DNA from: Flavobacterium sp. Root420
GTDB lineage: Bacteria; Bacteroidota; Bacteroidia; Flavobacteriales; Flavobacteriaceae
DNA: 64,000 nucleotides
NCBI RefSeq assembly: GCF_001427905.1
Contig: NZ_LMEF01000001.1
Location: forward strand, 248,394 to 312,393
Direction of reading: 5' to 3'
The position numbers were made by a program, and so were the translations under genes. Shown piece by piece: positions 42,255 to 51,892 of the stretch (position 1 is the stretch's first letter; the number at the start of each line of letters is the position of its first letter). Below the pieces are notes generated by a model. It was not told the origin of the DNA, searched no databases, and saw only the letters and a list, made by a program, of their open reading frames with translations.

Positions 42255-45200
42255 TTAAAATTTTAAATTAGCACCAATTACAAATGATCTTAATGTTGGG
42301 TAAGCATCAAGTTCAACACCCTGAGTTCCATAAGGATTTCCATCTCCATTTAATTCCGGAGAAAATCCTGAGAATTTTTGTGTAATAAATGGATTAATCG
42401 CATTTACATAAATTCTGCATGCGCTTATAAAACTATTCTCTTGCAAAGGCAGTTTATATCCTAGTGTGATATTATTGACTCTGAAAAAATCACCTGATTC
42501 TAAATAATAAGTAGAAGCTACCGGTACCTGATTAAAAGGTGCAGGATTTGAAGCTGTTAAATTATTTGGTGTCCAGAAATCAGTCGCAATTGAATTTTCA
42601 ATATTTTCTCCATAAAAACGCTGTGCTTTTTTACCGTTGTAAACTTTTGCACCAGATGTACCATATCCATCAACTGAAAAATCAAAGTTTTTGTAATTGA
42701 AACCTAAAGAAACTCCGTAATTAGATTTTGGTAAACTTGAGCCTACATATTTTTTATCAACAAGGGCACTTAATGCATCCTGAGTTACTTTGTCTCCCGC
42801 AGCATTATAATACAACATTTTCCCATTTGTGGCATCAAAGCCAGCATAGTCGTAGATATAAAAACTTCCCAATGGTTGACCAATTGTAGAATTATCAAGT
42901 AATTTTGTATCCTGACCATTACCTAAACCTCCTCCGATTACTGGAGATAAAACAACATTTTTTAAACCTGTAAGTTCATTTTTGTTATTAGAAAAGTTAC
43001 CGCCAATATAATAGCTGAAATTTTCGCCAATCTTATCATCCCAACGTAAAGAGATTTCATATCCTTTGTTTGATACTTCTCCAACGTGTGCTGGTGATGC
43101 AGTCGTAATTCCAGATGACATATAAGGTTTTGTATTTAAAATTACATTGTTTGTATTTTTATCATATACATCAAAAGTTCCTTTTAATCTGCTATCTAAA
43201 AGTTCAATATCTAAACCTACAGAAGATTCTTCTGTAACTTCCCAAGATAAACTTGGATCAATTTGAGAGTTAATCGTTGTTCCTTCATTCAGAATAGAAC
43301 CTCCTAAATATGCATTTAAATTAGAAGTATATCCCTGGCTATTTAGCGGTACATTTTGATTTCCTAATTTACCCCAGCTTCCTCTTAATTTTAGTAAATT
43401 AATCATTTTAGCATCAGCCATAAAGTTTTCCTTGGTGATAATCCATCCTGCGCCAAATGCCGGAAAAGTTCCCCAACGATAATCTTTACCAAAATTTGAA
43501 GATCCGTCACGTCTAACTGTTCCTGTAACCAGATACCTGTCCATCAATTTATATTGGAAACGACCTAAATATGACGCCAATTTAGTTTCATTAAAAACTT
43601 CATCTTTATAGCTTGTTACATTTGTAGCATATTCCACATCTTTTAGAGACCAATAGTTAGAATCTGTATTTACATTTTTTCTTACAATAGTTAATTTTTG
43701 TCTTGCTCCCTTAACGTAAGTTTCAATACCTGCAGTTACCTCAATATCGTGAATCTCATTAAATACCTTGTTATAAGTCAAATAATTAGATAAACTCCAA
43801 TTGTAATATTCTTCTCTGCCTTTTGTCAATGCATTTATGTTAGCAGTTGGAAATTCCTTCTCGTAGTCACTTGCTACTTTATTAGGATTTGCAGCTAACC
43901 AAATATTTTTTGTGTCATCAAAATTGTATTGTTTCCAGGTATAATATTCACCATTATATTGTGAGGTAAATTTTAAGGATTTAAAAATTTCATAGTCTAA
44001 TCTTAACCCGCCCTGTAAATTGATACTACGCTGTTGTTCGTCAAAGAAATCTAATTGTGCAACTGGGTTTCCACCATTATTAATTGAATTTCCGGTTTCG
44101 CTTGCAAAACCATTGTCTCCAACACGAGCAACACCATATTTGCCATCTGGAAAATACACAGGTACTACAGGAGACTGCTTATATGCATTTGTAAAAGCTG
44201 ACAATGGCTTTGGAGTTGATTTTGTAGAGGTTAAACTAAAATTTTGAGTTAGAGTTAATTTTTTAGAAATTTTATATTCATTGTTATTTCTAAAAGTTGT
44301 TCGACCATAATCCAAACCATTTAAAACAGCTTTTTCTTCATAGTTTCCTAAACTAAAAAAGTATTTTATGTTTTCATTAGCTCCTGAAACTGAGATATTG
44401 TTTTGAGTATAAGACCCTGTTCTGGTAATTTCATCAAACCAATCTGTATTAACAGGTTGATCCTGAGAATATGTAGTTGATTGTAAAGCTGTATTAGTAT
44501 AATAAGCATATTTATTACTACCTGCCATTTTCACTTTTTTAAGAGGTGTTCTTATCCCTCCAAAGCTTTCAATTTCAACAGATACTTTATCTCCTTTTCC
44601 TTTTTTAGTTGTAATGATAATTACCCCATTTGCAGCCCTTGTTCCATAAATTGCTAATGCAGAGGCGTCCTTTAAAATATCATAAGTCACAATATCATTA
44701 GTATTGATATTATTAATATTTTCAGTTGCCATACCATCGACAATATACAACGGTGTTCTGCCTCCTAATGCAGTACCTAAACCTCTAATGACTACAGAAG
44801 GTGTACTTCCCGGCAAATCTGAAGAAGTTACTTGTACACCGGCCGCTTTACCCTGAATAGCCTGAGAAGCATTCAATACTTTGGCTCTTGTAATGTCTTC
44901 TGCTTTTATAGAAGAAATTGCAGTTGTATTGTCGATTCTTTTTCTTGTACCATACCCTATAACCACTACTTCTTTTAATGCAGTATCACCTGATTCTTTT
45001 AAAGTTATTGTCATTGGAGTTGCAGTAGCTGGCACAGAAACCGCATCAAACCCAAGCATTGAAACTTTTATAAGTTCACCCGCTTTTGCATTAATTGTAA
45101 AATTCCCATCGAAATCAGCATCAGCAGATGTTCGGGATTGTGGAGCACTAATGACTGCTCCGGGAATTCCCATTCCACTGCCGTCTACAACTTTTCCTTT

Positions 45201-45269
45201 GATTGCCTGTCCAGACATATATGCCGGAAGCAATAAGAGCGCTAAAAAGCTAAAAATAAAATTTTTCAT
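42255..45269 (-). CDS. SusC/RagA-family TonB-linked outer-membrane transporter
   Basis: The 1004-residue product has a signal peptide, a carboxypeptidase-regulatory-like domain (about 20-90), the SusC TonB-box/signature region KEVVVIGYGTRKR, a plug domain (GKAAGVQVTSSDLPGS, YIVDGM, ILKDASALAIYGTRAANGVI), and a large beta-barrel ending in an aromatic strand (FVIGANLKF). It imports oligosaccharides with SusD. It is the first gene of the PUL operon and is preceded by the TACATCA repeat cluster. Confidence 0.97.
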   Translation of the reverse strand: MKNFIFSFLALLLLPAYMSGQAIKGKVVDGSGMGIPGAVISAPQSRTSADADFDGNFTINAKAGELIKVSMLGFDAVSVPATATPMTITLKESGDTALKEVVVIGYGTRKRIDNTTAISSIKAEDITRAKVLNASQAIQGKAAGVQVTSSDLPGSTPSVVIRGLGTALGGRTPLYIVDGMATENINNINTNDIVTYDILKDASALAIYGTRAANGVIIITTKKGKGDKVSVEIESFGGIRTPLKKVKMAGSNKYAYYTNTALQSTTYSQDQPVNTDWFDEITRTGSYTQNNISVSGANENIKYFFSLGNYEEKAVLNGLDYGRTTFRNNNEYKISKKLTLTQNFSLTSTKSTPKPLSAFTNAYKQSPVVPVYFPDGKYGVARVGDNGFASETGNSINNGGNPVAQLDFFDEQQRSINLQGGLRLDYEIFKSLKFTSQYNGEYYTWKQYNFDDTKNIWLAANPNKVASDYEKEFPTANINALTKGREEYYNWSLSNYLTYNKVFNEIHDIEVTAGIETYVKGARQKLTIVRKNVNTDSNYWSLKDVEYATNVTSYKDEVFNETKLASYLGRFQYKLMDRYLVTGTVRRDGSSNFGKDYRWGTFPAFGAGWIITKENFMADAKMINLLKLRGSWGKLGNQNVPLNSQGYTSNLNAYLGGSILNEGTTINSQIDPSLSWEVTEESSVGLDIELLDSRLKGTFDVYDKNTNNVILNTKPYMSSGITTASPAHVGEVSNKGYEISLRWDDKIGENFSYYIGGNFSNNKNELTGLKNVVLSPVIGGGLGNGQDTKLLDNSTIGQPLGSFYIYDYAGFDATNGKMLYYNAAGDKVTQDALSALVDKKYVGSSLPKSNYGVSLGFNYKNFDFSVDGYGTSGAKVYNGKKAQRFYGENIENSIATDFWTPNNLTASNPAPFNQVPVASTYYLESGDFFRVNNITLGYKLPLQENSFISACRIYVNAINPFITQKFSGFSPELNGDGNPYGTQGVELDAYPTLRSFVIGANLKF

Positions 45270-45325
45270 ACAGTTCGTAATCGTTTAAGTTAGTAGAGCC
45301 AAATTAAACAATTACAACGTTGTAG

Positions 45326-45452
45326 TACATCAAACAGCACTACTACATAGCTACATCATTATGTTAAAAAACAAATATATGCCACTGAAAATCAAGATTA
45401 TAAATGTTAAATAAATTTCATTAACACTACGTTATGATGTAGTAATGATGTA
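45326..45452. promoter_or_regulatory. TACATCA motif cluster upstream of susC, candidate operator
   Basis: The 244-base gap between the regulator and susC holds four exact TACATCA words: 45326-45332 and 45352-45358 on the plus strand, 45435-45441 and 45446-45452 on the minus strand. There is a variant TACATAG at 45344. The two pairs face each other, and the second pair is spaced 11 bases, one helical turn. The surrounding words (CACTACTACAT, CACTACGTTATGATG) extend the similarity. They are candidate binding sites for the LuxR-type regulator next door. Confidence 0.6.
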
Positions 45453-45513
45453 TTAGAATTATATAAAAAACAGTGCTAAAAAATATAAAATATGCAAAAT
45501 ATAAATATGAATC

Positions 45514-48291
45514 TTACACACTTAATAAAAACTTGGACAGATTTTCTTCCTGAGAGAGATTTAATTTTTTTCGAAGGCGATATCTGTGTAATTCTACACC
45601 TCTAAATGATATATTCATCATGGGTGCAATTTCCTTCGAAGAAAGATTCATTTTAAGATAGACGCAAAGTTTTATATCCTTAGGAGTAAGATTAGGATAT
45701 TTTTTTGAAAGGTTTATAATAAACTCGTTGTGAATCTGATTCAGATTGGTTTCAAAGATTTCCCATTCGTGTTTATTCACTTCATTTATCTTAATTGCCT
45801 TTTTGATTTCGCTTTTAAGTTTGTTAAAGTCTTTTTCAGAATCCAGAATGTTCTGAATGTTTTCAATCATTTCGCTTTGTTTGGCAATTGACAATGATTT
45901 TCCGGCTACTTCAGATGATTTCGTTTGCAATTCGAGTTCCAAAATATGTTTTTGGTATTCCTGCATATTCAATTCATTTTCTGCTTTTAATTCCATTTCA
46001 AGAATCTCTCTCTGATGTTTTAATTCTTCTGCCTGCAATCTTAATTTTTGCATATAGCGAAGTTTATTCCATTTATAATAGAAAAATAGTACTGCCCCTA
46101 TTATTAGTAAGTATAATAAAATCATCCAAAATGAAAAATACCAGGGTTTTGCAACACTAAATTCAAAACTTGCAACATTATCATAATTTGCGCCATCATG
46201 TTTAAAAACATTTACAGAATGGTCTCCACTGCTTAAGTTATTTAAAACAATCAATCCGTTTGCAACTGAAATAAATTCCTTGCCATTATCAATTTTATAA
46301 AACAAATTAGGTTTACTGGCTCCATAAATTCCAGAGATGACATTTATTTGTAATTCAGTATTATATTTAATTTTAGAATCATTTGGCATTAAATTTTCTT
46401 CATTAAAAGATTCGATCTTAACAGCAGAATTTTGTTTGTTCTCATATTTCAATTGCAATGAAATAAAGCCATCATCAAGATTTAGCAAATAATGATTGGC
46501 ATGTTTAAAAATTCTTAAATTATCATTGATTAATTTTCCTTTATAATATTTCGCCTGAATAATATTCCAGAGAAATTTATTTCCGGTCGCTTTAATATGA
46601 TACAAAATTCCATCCTGAAGTACCATAAAATGATCTTCATCTATGCTTATTACATCAGAAACTTTTTTGAAATTCTGATTAAATAGTTCATTTTCCTCCA
46701 GTTTGTTAGTTATCGAATTGTAAGTGTACCAGGAGTTATTGATTAGAAATAGGATTTCATTTCTAAATTCAAATATCTTAACCCCAAAATCGTTTTTAAT
46801 CTTGCTTTGTTGTGTGATATTTTCAACTTTCCTGGTTTTAAAATTGTCATCATATACAACACGATATAAACCGCGATAATTATCGGCTGCCCAAATTTCA
46901 TTCTTTTTGTTCTGGGCTACATATTTTATAGGTTTAGAAAGCTCATTAATAACTTTCTTTTGAGTGAAATCTGAAAGATTATCATAGACTACAACTCCAC
47001 TATAAGTCGATTGAAAATAAGTATTATTAATACTGCTTTTAGATAAATTCCAACCACCACTAATATTATTTATTTTAGAAAGAGAACCATTCTCATAGGA
47101 AAATGTTCCATCGTTATGGCCAATAATATATTTGTTATTGATTTCGGTAATATTCCATGCCTGACCCTGTGTATTGGGCATCATTTTGAACTTACCTGAA
47201 TCAAATTCAAAAACACCGTGGTTTGTGGCAATTAAATAACCTTTATTTGTTGTAGCAACCGAGTAAACTGAACCTAAAATACCCGAATTATCATAAAAAA
47301 TTGAAATCGGAGAATTGATTTCAACATGTGCAATTCCATTATCTAAACCAAGCCACAAATCATTTTCTTTGTCAAACCCAATACTCAAAATCGAGTTATT
47401 CATTAAAACGTTTTTTCTATCAATATTTTTATAGGTATCTGATTTAAAATCATAAATAAAAACACCTTTGTTTCCAGTACCTACAATAAGTTTATTATTT
47501 TTAGTGAACTTACCTACATTAATAGTAGAACTTTTTAAAACTTCATTTAATGGATTATTCCAAGATCTTAAACCTTCTTTTCCTACCGTGAAAATTCCTT
47601 TTTTTTGCGTAAATATATAAGTCTTGTTTTTGTATTTTTCAATCGCGTGAACGACACAGTTTTTAAGGACATTCCATCCTTTTGGATTTGCAATTCGTGA
47701 TCCGTTCATTTTAAAAGTGCCCTTCGCTACAGAAGCAACATAAAGATTTTGATCGACAACAAAACAATAGGAAATTAAAAATGGAAATTTAATTTTCTGA
47801 ATGTGTTTTCCGTTATAAATAAAAACATCATTGAATGACTGGAAATATAAGGAACCATTGAATCTAAAAATTTTCCAGATTTCCTCATTATCCTTTTCAT
47901 CGAACAAGCGGAGATTTTTAGTCACTGAAACATAATGCATTTTACCTTCCTTTCTGTACCAGTAACCAAACTCTTTATAAGAACCAGAGTAAATTTTATC
48001 ACCTTCAATCAGAATCGAACGAATAATAGTTTTATTGGGCAGTGTGTATTTTTCCCACTTTACGCCATCGTATCTCAATAAATAATGATTATTAGCAAAA
48101 TACATCGTATTATCTTTTCCCTGAACAACATTCCAAATTTGGTTGTCGCCCTGATAATTTGATTTATTATAATTTTCAACGAAAGGAAGTAATTCTTGTG
48201 CGTGAATTTGAGAAGCGATGAAAAAGAAGAAAAGTGATTTTAGAAGTATCGATTTCAAAATATTCAGTTTTATAGTCAAAGATACTGACAA
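45514..48291 (-). CDS. Membrane-spanning propeller regulator with LuxR-type HTH (triple-tyrosine type)
   Basis: The 925-residue product has an N-terminal signal/anchor (about 10-32) and a long periplasmic beta-propeller-like region of repeats (IWNVVQGKDNTMYFANNHYLLRYDG and similar, often with sWW/GxxxFD patterns). An Ig-like Y_Y_Y domain and one transmembrane helix (about 715-740, FWMILLYLLIIGAVLFFYY) follow. Then come a coiled coil and a C-terminal LuxR HTH (NLTPKDIKLCVYLKMN, SSKEIAPMMNISFRGVELHR). It has no kinase or receiver domain, so it senses outside and binds DNA in one chain. It lies directly upstream of susC on the same strand and probably controls the PUL. Confidence 0.9.
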   Translation of the reverse strand: MSVSLTIKLNILKSILLKSLFFFFIASQIHAQELLPFVENYNKSNYQGDNQIWNVVQGKDNTMYFANNHYLLRYDGVKWEKYTLPNKTIIRSILIEGDKIYSGSYKEFGYWYRKEGKMHYVSVTKNLRLFDEKDNEEIWKIFRFNGSLYFQSFNDVFIYNGKHIQKIKFPFLISYCFVVDQNLYVASVAKGTFKMNGSRIANPKGWNVLKNCVVHAIEKYKNKTYIFTQKKGIFTVGKEGLRSWNNPLNEVLKSSTINVGKFTKNNKLIVGTGNKGVFIYDFKSDTYKNIDRKNVLMNNSILSIGFDKENDLWLGLDNGIAHVEINSPISIFYDNSGILGSVYSVATTNKGYLIATNHGVFEFDSGKFKMMPNTQGQAWNITEINNKYIIGHNDGTFSYENGSLSKINNISGGWNLSKSSINNTYFQSTYSGVVVYDNLSDFTQKKVINELSKPIKYVAQNKKNEIWAADNYRGLYRVVYDDNFKTRKVENITQQSKIKNDFGVKIFEFRNEILFLINNSWYTYNSITNKLEENELFNQNFKKVSDVISIDEDHFMVLQDGILYHIKATGNKFLWNIIQAKYYKGKLINDNLRIFKHANHYLLNLDDGFISLQLKYENKQNSAVKIESFNEENLMPNDSKIKYNTELQINVISGIYGASKPNLFYKIDNGKEFISVANGLIVLNNLSSGDHSVNVFKHDGANYDNVASFEFSVAKPWYFSFWMILLYLLIIGAVLFFYYKWNKLRYMQKLRLQAEELKHQREILEMELKAENELNMQEYQKHILELELQTKSSEVAGKSLSIAKQSEMIENIQNILDSEKDFNKLKSEIKKAIKINEVNKHEWEIFETNLNQIHNEFIINLSKKYPNLTPKDIKLCVYLKMNLSSKEIAPMMNISFRGVELHRYRLRKKLNLSQEENLSKFLLSV

Positions 48292-48305
48292 ATATTTAAT
48301 AAGTT

Positions 48306-48336
48306 AAAAAGCCTCTCAATTGAGAAGCTTTTTTTA
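48306..48336 (-). terminator. Terminator of pta-ackA
   Basis: AAAAAGC(C)TCTCAATTGAGA-AGCTTTTT forms a self-complementary stem about 19 bases past the ackA stop on the minus strand. Confidence 0.75.
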
Positions 48337-48354
48337 TTACAGTTCGTATGTTAT

Positions 48355-49539
48355 TTAATTTTGAAGCAAATGATAAACCTGATTCGCAATCTCATATTCT
48401 TCATCTGTTGGTATTACCAAAACTTTAGCTTTTGAACTTGTTTTGTTGATTTCTCTAATAGCTTTTGAACGAATTTGATTCTTTTCATCGTCTAATTCAA
48501 TTCCAAAATAATTCATATCCGTACAAACTAATTTACGCATATGGGAAGAGTTTTCGCCAATTCCAGCTGTAAAGACAATGGCATCTAACCCGTTTAATGC
48601 TGCAGCATATGCACCAATAAACTTTTTAATACGGTAAGCATTCATCAGCAAAGCCAATTGGCATTCTTTATTTCCTTTTTCAGCCTCGGCTTCAATATCA
48701 CGTAAATCACTGTAGCCTGTAAGTCCAAGCATACCACTTTGCTTCAGTAAAACTGCATTTACTTCATCTGGTGTATAACCAAGATTTTTAATCATATAAA
48801 AAACGATCGACTGGTCAATGTCGCCTGAACGTGTCCCCATTATCAGACCATTTGAAGGAGAAAAACCCATTGTAGTGTCGATACATTTTCCGTTTTTAAC
48901 AGCGGCCATACTACAGCCATTTCCTAAATGAATGGTAATGATCTTAGAATTGTTCTCTAAATACTCAATTGCTTTTTCAGAAACATATTTATGACTCGTT
49001 CCATGAAAACCATATACTCGAACTTTATTTTCTGTCAAAAGATAATTTGGAATCGCATATTTATACGCCACTTCTGGCATTGTTTGATGAAAGGCAGTAT
49101 CGAAAACCGCAATTTGCTCCGCTGAACTAAAGATTTCTTCGGCAACATTAATTCCTTCTAAATTGGCAGGATTATGCAAGGGAGCCAGTTCAAAAAGCTG
49201 TTTGATTTTTGCTTTTACCTTTTCATCAATTTTTACCGTATCGCTAAAGTCACTACCTCCATGCACTACGCGATGACCTACTGCCGCAATTTCAGAAGTT
49301 GATTTAATAACTCCTTTTTCAACATCCAAAAGCATATTGGCAACTTTTTGCAAACCTACTTTATGATTGGAAATTGGCGATGTTTCTTCTGTCGAATCAG
49401 ATGCTGTTTTAAAGGTAATATTTGAAGTTTCTAAACCAATTCTGTCAATCATACCGGAACAAATTACTTCGTTTTCCGGCATAACCATTAATTGATATTT
49501 TATTGATGAACTTCCTGAGTTTATTATTAGTATTTTCAT
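48355..49539 (-). CDS. ackA: Acetate kinase
   Basis: The 394-residue product has the ASKHA-fold acetate kinase motifs: MKILIINSGSSSIKYQL at the start, VGHRVVHGG, FDTAFHQTMP, YGFHGTSHKYV, IITIHLGNGCSMAA, DTTMGFSPSNGLIMGTRSGDID, and FTAGIGENSS. It forms ATP and acetate from acetyl phosphate. It follows pta on the same strand across a repeat-bearing gap of 206 bases (49540-49745). That gap contains TTCTAAG and GCGGATAAAAACGGATT words but no gene I can support. Confidence 0.97.
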   Translation of the reverse strand: MKILIINSGSSSIKYQLMVMPENEVICSGMIDRIGLETSNITFKTASDSTEETSPISNHKVGLQKVANMLLDVEKGVIKSTSEIAAVGHRVVHGGSDFSDTVKIDEKVKAKIKQLFELAPLHNPANLEGINVAEEIFSSAEQIAVFDTAFHQTMPEVAYKYAIPNYLLTENKVRVYGFHGTSHKYVSEKAIEYLENNSKIITIHLGNGCSMAAVKNGKCIDTTMGFSPSNGLIMGTRSGDIDQSIVFYMIKNLGYTPDEVNAVLLKQSGMLGLTGYSDLRDIEAEAEKGNKECQLALLMNAYRIKKFIGAYAAALNGLDAIVFTAGIGENSSHMRKLVCTDMNYFGIELDDEKNQIRSKAIREINKTSSKAKVLVIPTDEEYEIANQVYHLLQN

Positions 49540-49745
49540 TTTTTTTTAGTTTCTAAGATACTAAGACCCTAAGTTGCTGAGGCTTTTACTATAAGTCTTA
49601 AGCTTTTTAATTTATTTATTGGAATGCGAATTTGAACGCGGATGAAACAGATTTGCTAAAGCAAAAACGCGGATAAAAACGGATTTTTTAAATACAACTC
49701 AAAAGGTTAATAATTTATAATTCACAATTAGTAATTAATAATTAA

Positions 49746-51839
49746 TTAAAGTCCTTGTGCCTGAATCGCTGTAATTACTACTGTATTAATAATATCATCT
49801 ACGGTACAGCCACGGCTCAGATCGTTTACGGGTTTGTTTAAGCCTTGTAACATTGGCCCGATTGCTAATGCTCCGGTTTCTCGCTGAACGGCTTTATACG
49901 TATTATTTCCTGTATTTAAATCGGGGAAAATTAGTACACTTGCCTGCCCTGCTACTTCAGAATCCGGCATTTTGCTTTTTCCTACGGCGCGATCCACTGC
50001 CGCATCATACTGAATTGGCCCTTCTATTTTTAAATCCGGGCGTTTTTGCTTTACTATTTCTGTTGCAGTTCTCACTTTCTCTACTTCATCTCCTTTTCCG
50101 GAAGTACCGGAAGAATAGGAAAGCATAGCAATTTTAGGTTCAATTCCGAAAGCAGAACTTGAATCTGCTGATGAAATCGCGATTTCTGCCAATTGCTCTG
50201 CAGTTGGATTTGGATTAATGGCACAATCTCCAAAAACCGAAACCCTGTCTTCTAAACACATAAAAAACACAGAAGAAACTACAGAGGAGTTTGGTTTGGT
50301 TTTGATGAATTGCAGTGCCGGTAAAATGGTATGTTGCGTCGTATGTGCCGCTCCTGAAACCATTCCGTCAGCATGGCCTTTATAGACCATCATAGTTCCA
50401 AAATACGAAACATCTTCCATTAAATCTCTTGCCATTGTTATACTTACATTTTTGGCTTTTCGAAGCTCATAATACGTATTGGCATAATCTTCATAAAGAT
50501 CAGATTCTTTTGGATTGATGATATTTATTTTCGAGAAATCAAAGGCAATTCCGAGTTCTGTAATTTTACCCTCTATTTGTTTTTTATCGCCAATAATCGA
50601 AATATCAACCACATCCATTGCTAATAATCTTGAAGCCGCAATAAGAATTCGTTCATCATTTCCTTCAGGCAAAACGATATGTTTGCGGTGTTGTTTAGCC
50701 CGTTTCACCATATTGTATTGAAACATTTTTGGCGTCATTCCTTCCGCTTCAAAAGTGATCAATCTCTCGGATAGCGCTTCAATTTCTACGTATTTTTCAA
50801 ATGTATTTATTGAGGTTTCTATTTTATGGGTGTTATTCGCGTAGATTTTTGATTTTATTGAACCTATTTTATTGGTCACATTATATGTTCCTCCCTCAAC
50901 TGCAATAATCGGAACAATAGAAGAAAGTCCTTCAATTAGCTTTAAAATACTTCGCTCGGGAATAATATTTCCCGTCAAGATAATTCCGGAAATAGTTGGA
51001 TAATTAATTGATTCATTGGCTTGTAAGGCGCCCAGAATAATATCAGAACGATCTCCCGGTGTAATTACCAAAGCGTTATCATGTAAATGAACTAAATAAT
51101 TGTGCAACTGCATAGCACCAACACTAAAATGCCCAATTTCGTTGTTTAGGTAATTTTCACCAAACATTACTTTGGCGTCAAGTTCATTGACAATTTCCTG
51201 CATTGTTGGATTATTCAGACTTGAAATTAACGGAATTGTGTTTACCAAAACATTGGCAGGCAAACTTTTCTGTAACCCTTTTGTTACCAATTCGATATTT
51301 TCAGGCTGAACCTTATTCGCAAAAACCGACAATACCTCAACTTCTTTTACTTTGAAAGAATCATAAACAAGGTATAAACTATCAACTAATTCATCTAAGG
51401 TTTTACCAACACCGGAACCAATGATTATAGTTGGAATTCCGAGGTTTTTTGCAATTAAAACATTTGTATCTAATTCGATAGAAGTTCCTTCGCCTGTAAA
51501 ACTTGTACCTTCAACTAAAACAAAATCAAAACGTTCTTCAAGCTTTTTATATTTTTCGATAATTAAATCTAAAACTTCGCCTATTTTACCCTTATTTTTT
51601 TTCTTGATTAATTTGCTTTTGGTAATGGCGTACGCCTCTTCAAACTTTATATCCAAATTAAAATGAGAGAGTACCGTCTCAATATGATTGTCTAATTCTC
51701 CGTCTACAAAATCTTCTACAATAGGTCTAAAATAACCCACTTTAGCTGTTTTGCCAATCAAAATACTCATCAAACCGAGTGTAACAATCGATTTTCCGCT
51801 ATTCTGATCACTTGTTGCTATATATATTGCTTTACTCAT
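49746..51839 (-). CDS. pta: Phosphate acetyltransferase, long form
   Basis: The 697-residue product has the N-terminal P-loop domain (ATSDQNSGKSIVTLG), a central DRTGG domain (about 215-325), and the C-terminal PTA_PTB catalytic domain (about 370-690, with VLPEGNDERIL, MVSGAAHTTQHTILPA, and VAGQASVLIFPDLNTGN). It makes acetyl phosphate from acetyl-CoA. Gene order pta-ackA is standard. Confidence 0.97.
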   Translation of the reverse strand: MSKAIYIATSDQNSGKSIVTLGLMSILIGKTAKVGYFRPIVEDFVDGELDNHIETVLSHFNLDIKFEEAYAITKSKLIKKKNKGKIGEVLDLIIEKYKKLEERFDFVLVEGTSFTGEGTSIELDTNVLIAKNLGIPTIIIGSGVGKTLDELVDSLYLVYDSFKVKEVEVLSVFANKVQPENIELVTKGLQKSLPANVLVNTIPLISSLNNPTMQEIVNELDAKVMFGENYLNNEIGHFSVGAMQLHNYLVHLHDNALVITPGDRSDIILGALQANESINYPTISGIILTGNIIPERSILKLIEGLSSIVPIIAVEGGTYNVTNKIGSIKSKIYANNTHKIETSINTFEKYVEIEALSERLITFEAEGMTPKMFQYNMVKRAKQHRKHIVLPEGNDERILIAASRLLAMDVVDISIIGDKKQIEGKITELGIAFDFSKINIINPKESDLYEDYANTYYELRKAKNVSITMARDLMEDVSYFGTMMVYKGHADGMVSGAAHTTQHTILPALQFIKTKPNSSVVSSVFFMCLEDRVSVFGDCAINPNPTAEQLAEIAISSADSSSAFGIEPKIAMLSYSSGTSGKGDEVEKVRTATEIVKQKRPDLKIEGPIQYDAAVDRAVGKSKMPDSEVAGQASVLIFPDLNTGNNTYKAVQRETGALAIGPMLQGLNKPVNDLSRGCTVDDIINTVVITAIQAQGL

Positions 51840-51892
51840 AATTTATTATTTTGAAACTAATCCTGTAATTGTAATTTTTAACCAGGAAAGCA

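Noticed and set aside
44881..45288. 135-codon plus-strand reading frame over the susC 5' end
   Set aside because: Antisense shadow of the signal peptide and carboxypeptidase-like domain of SusC.
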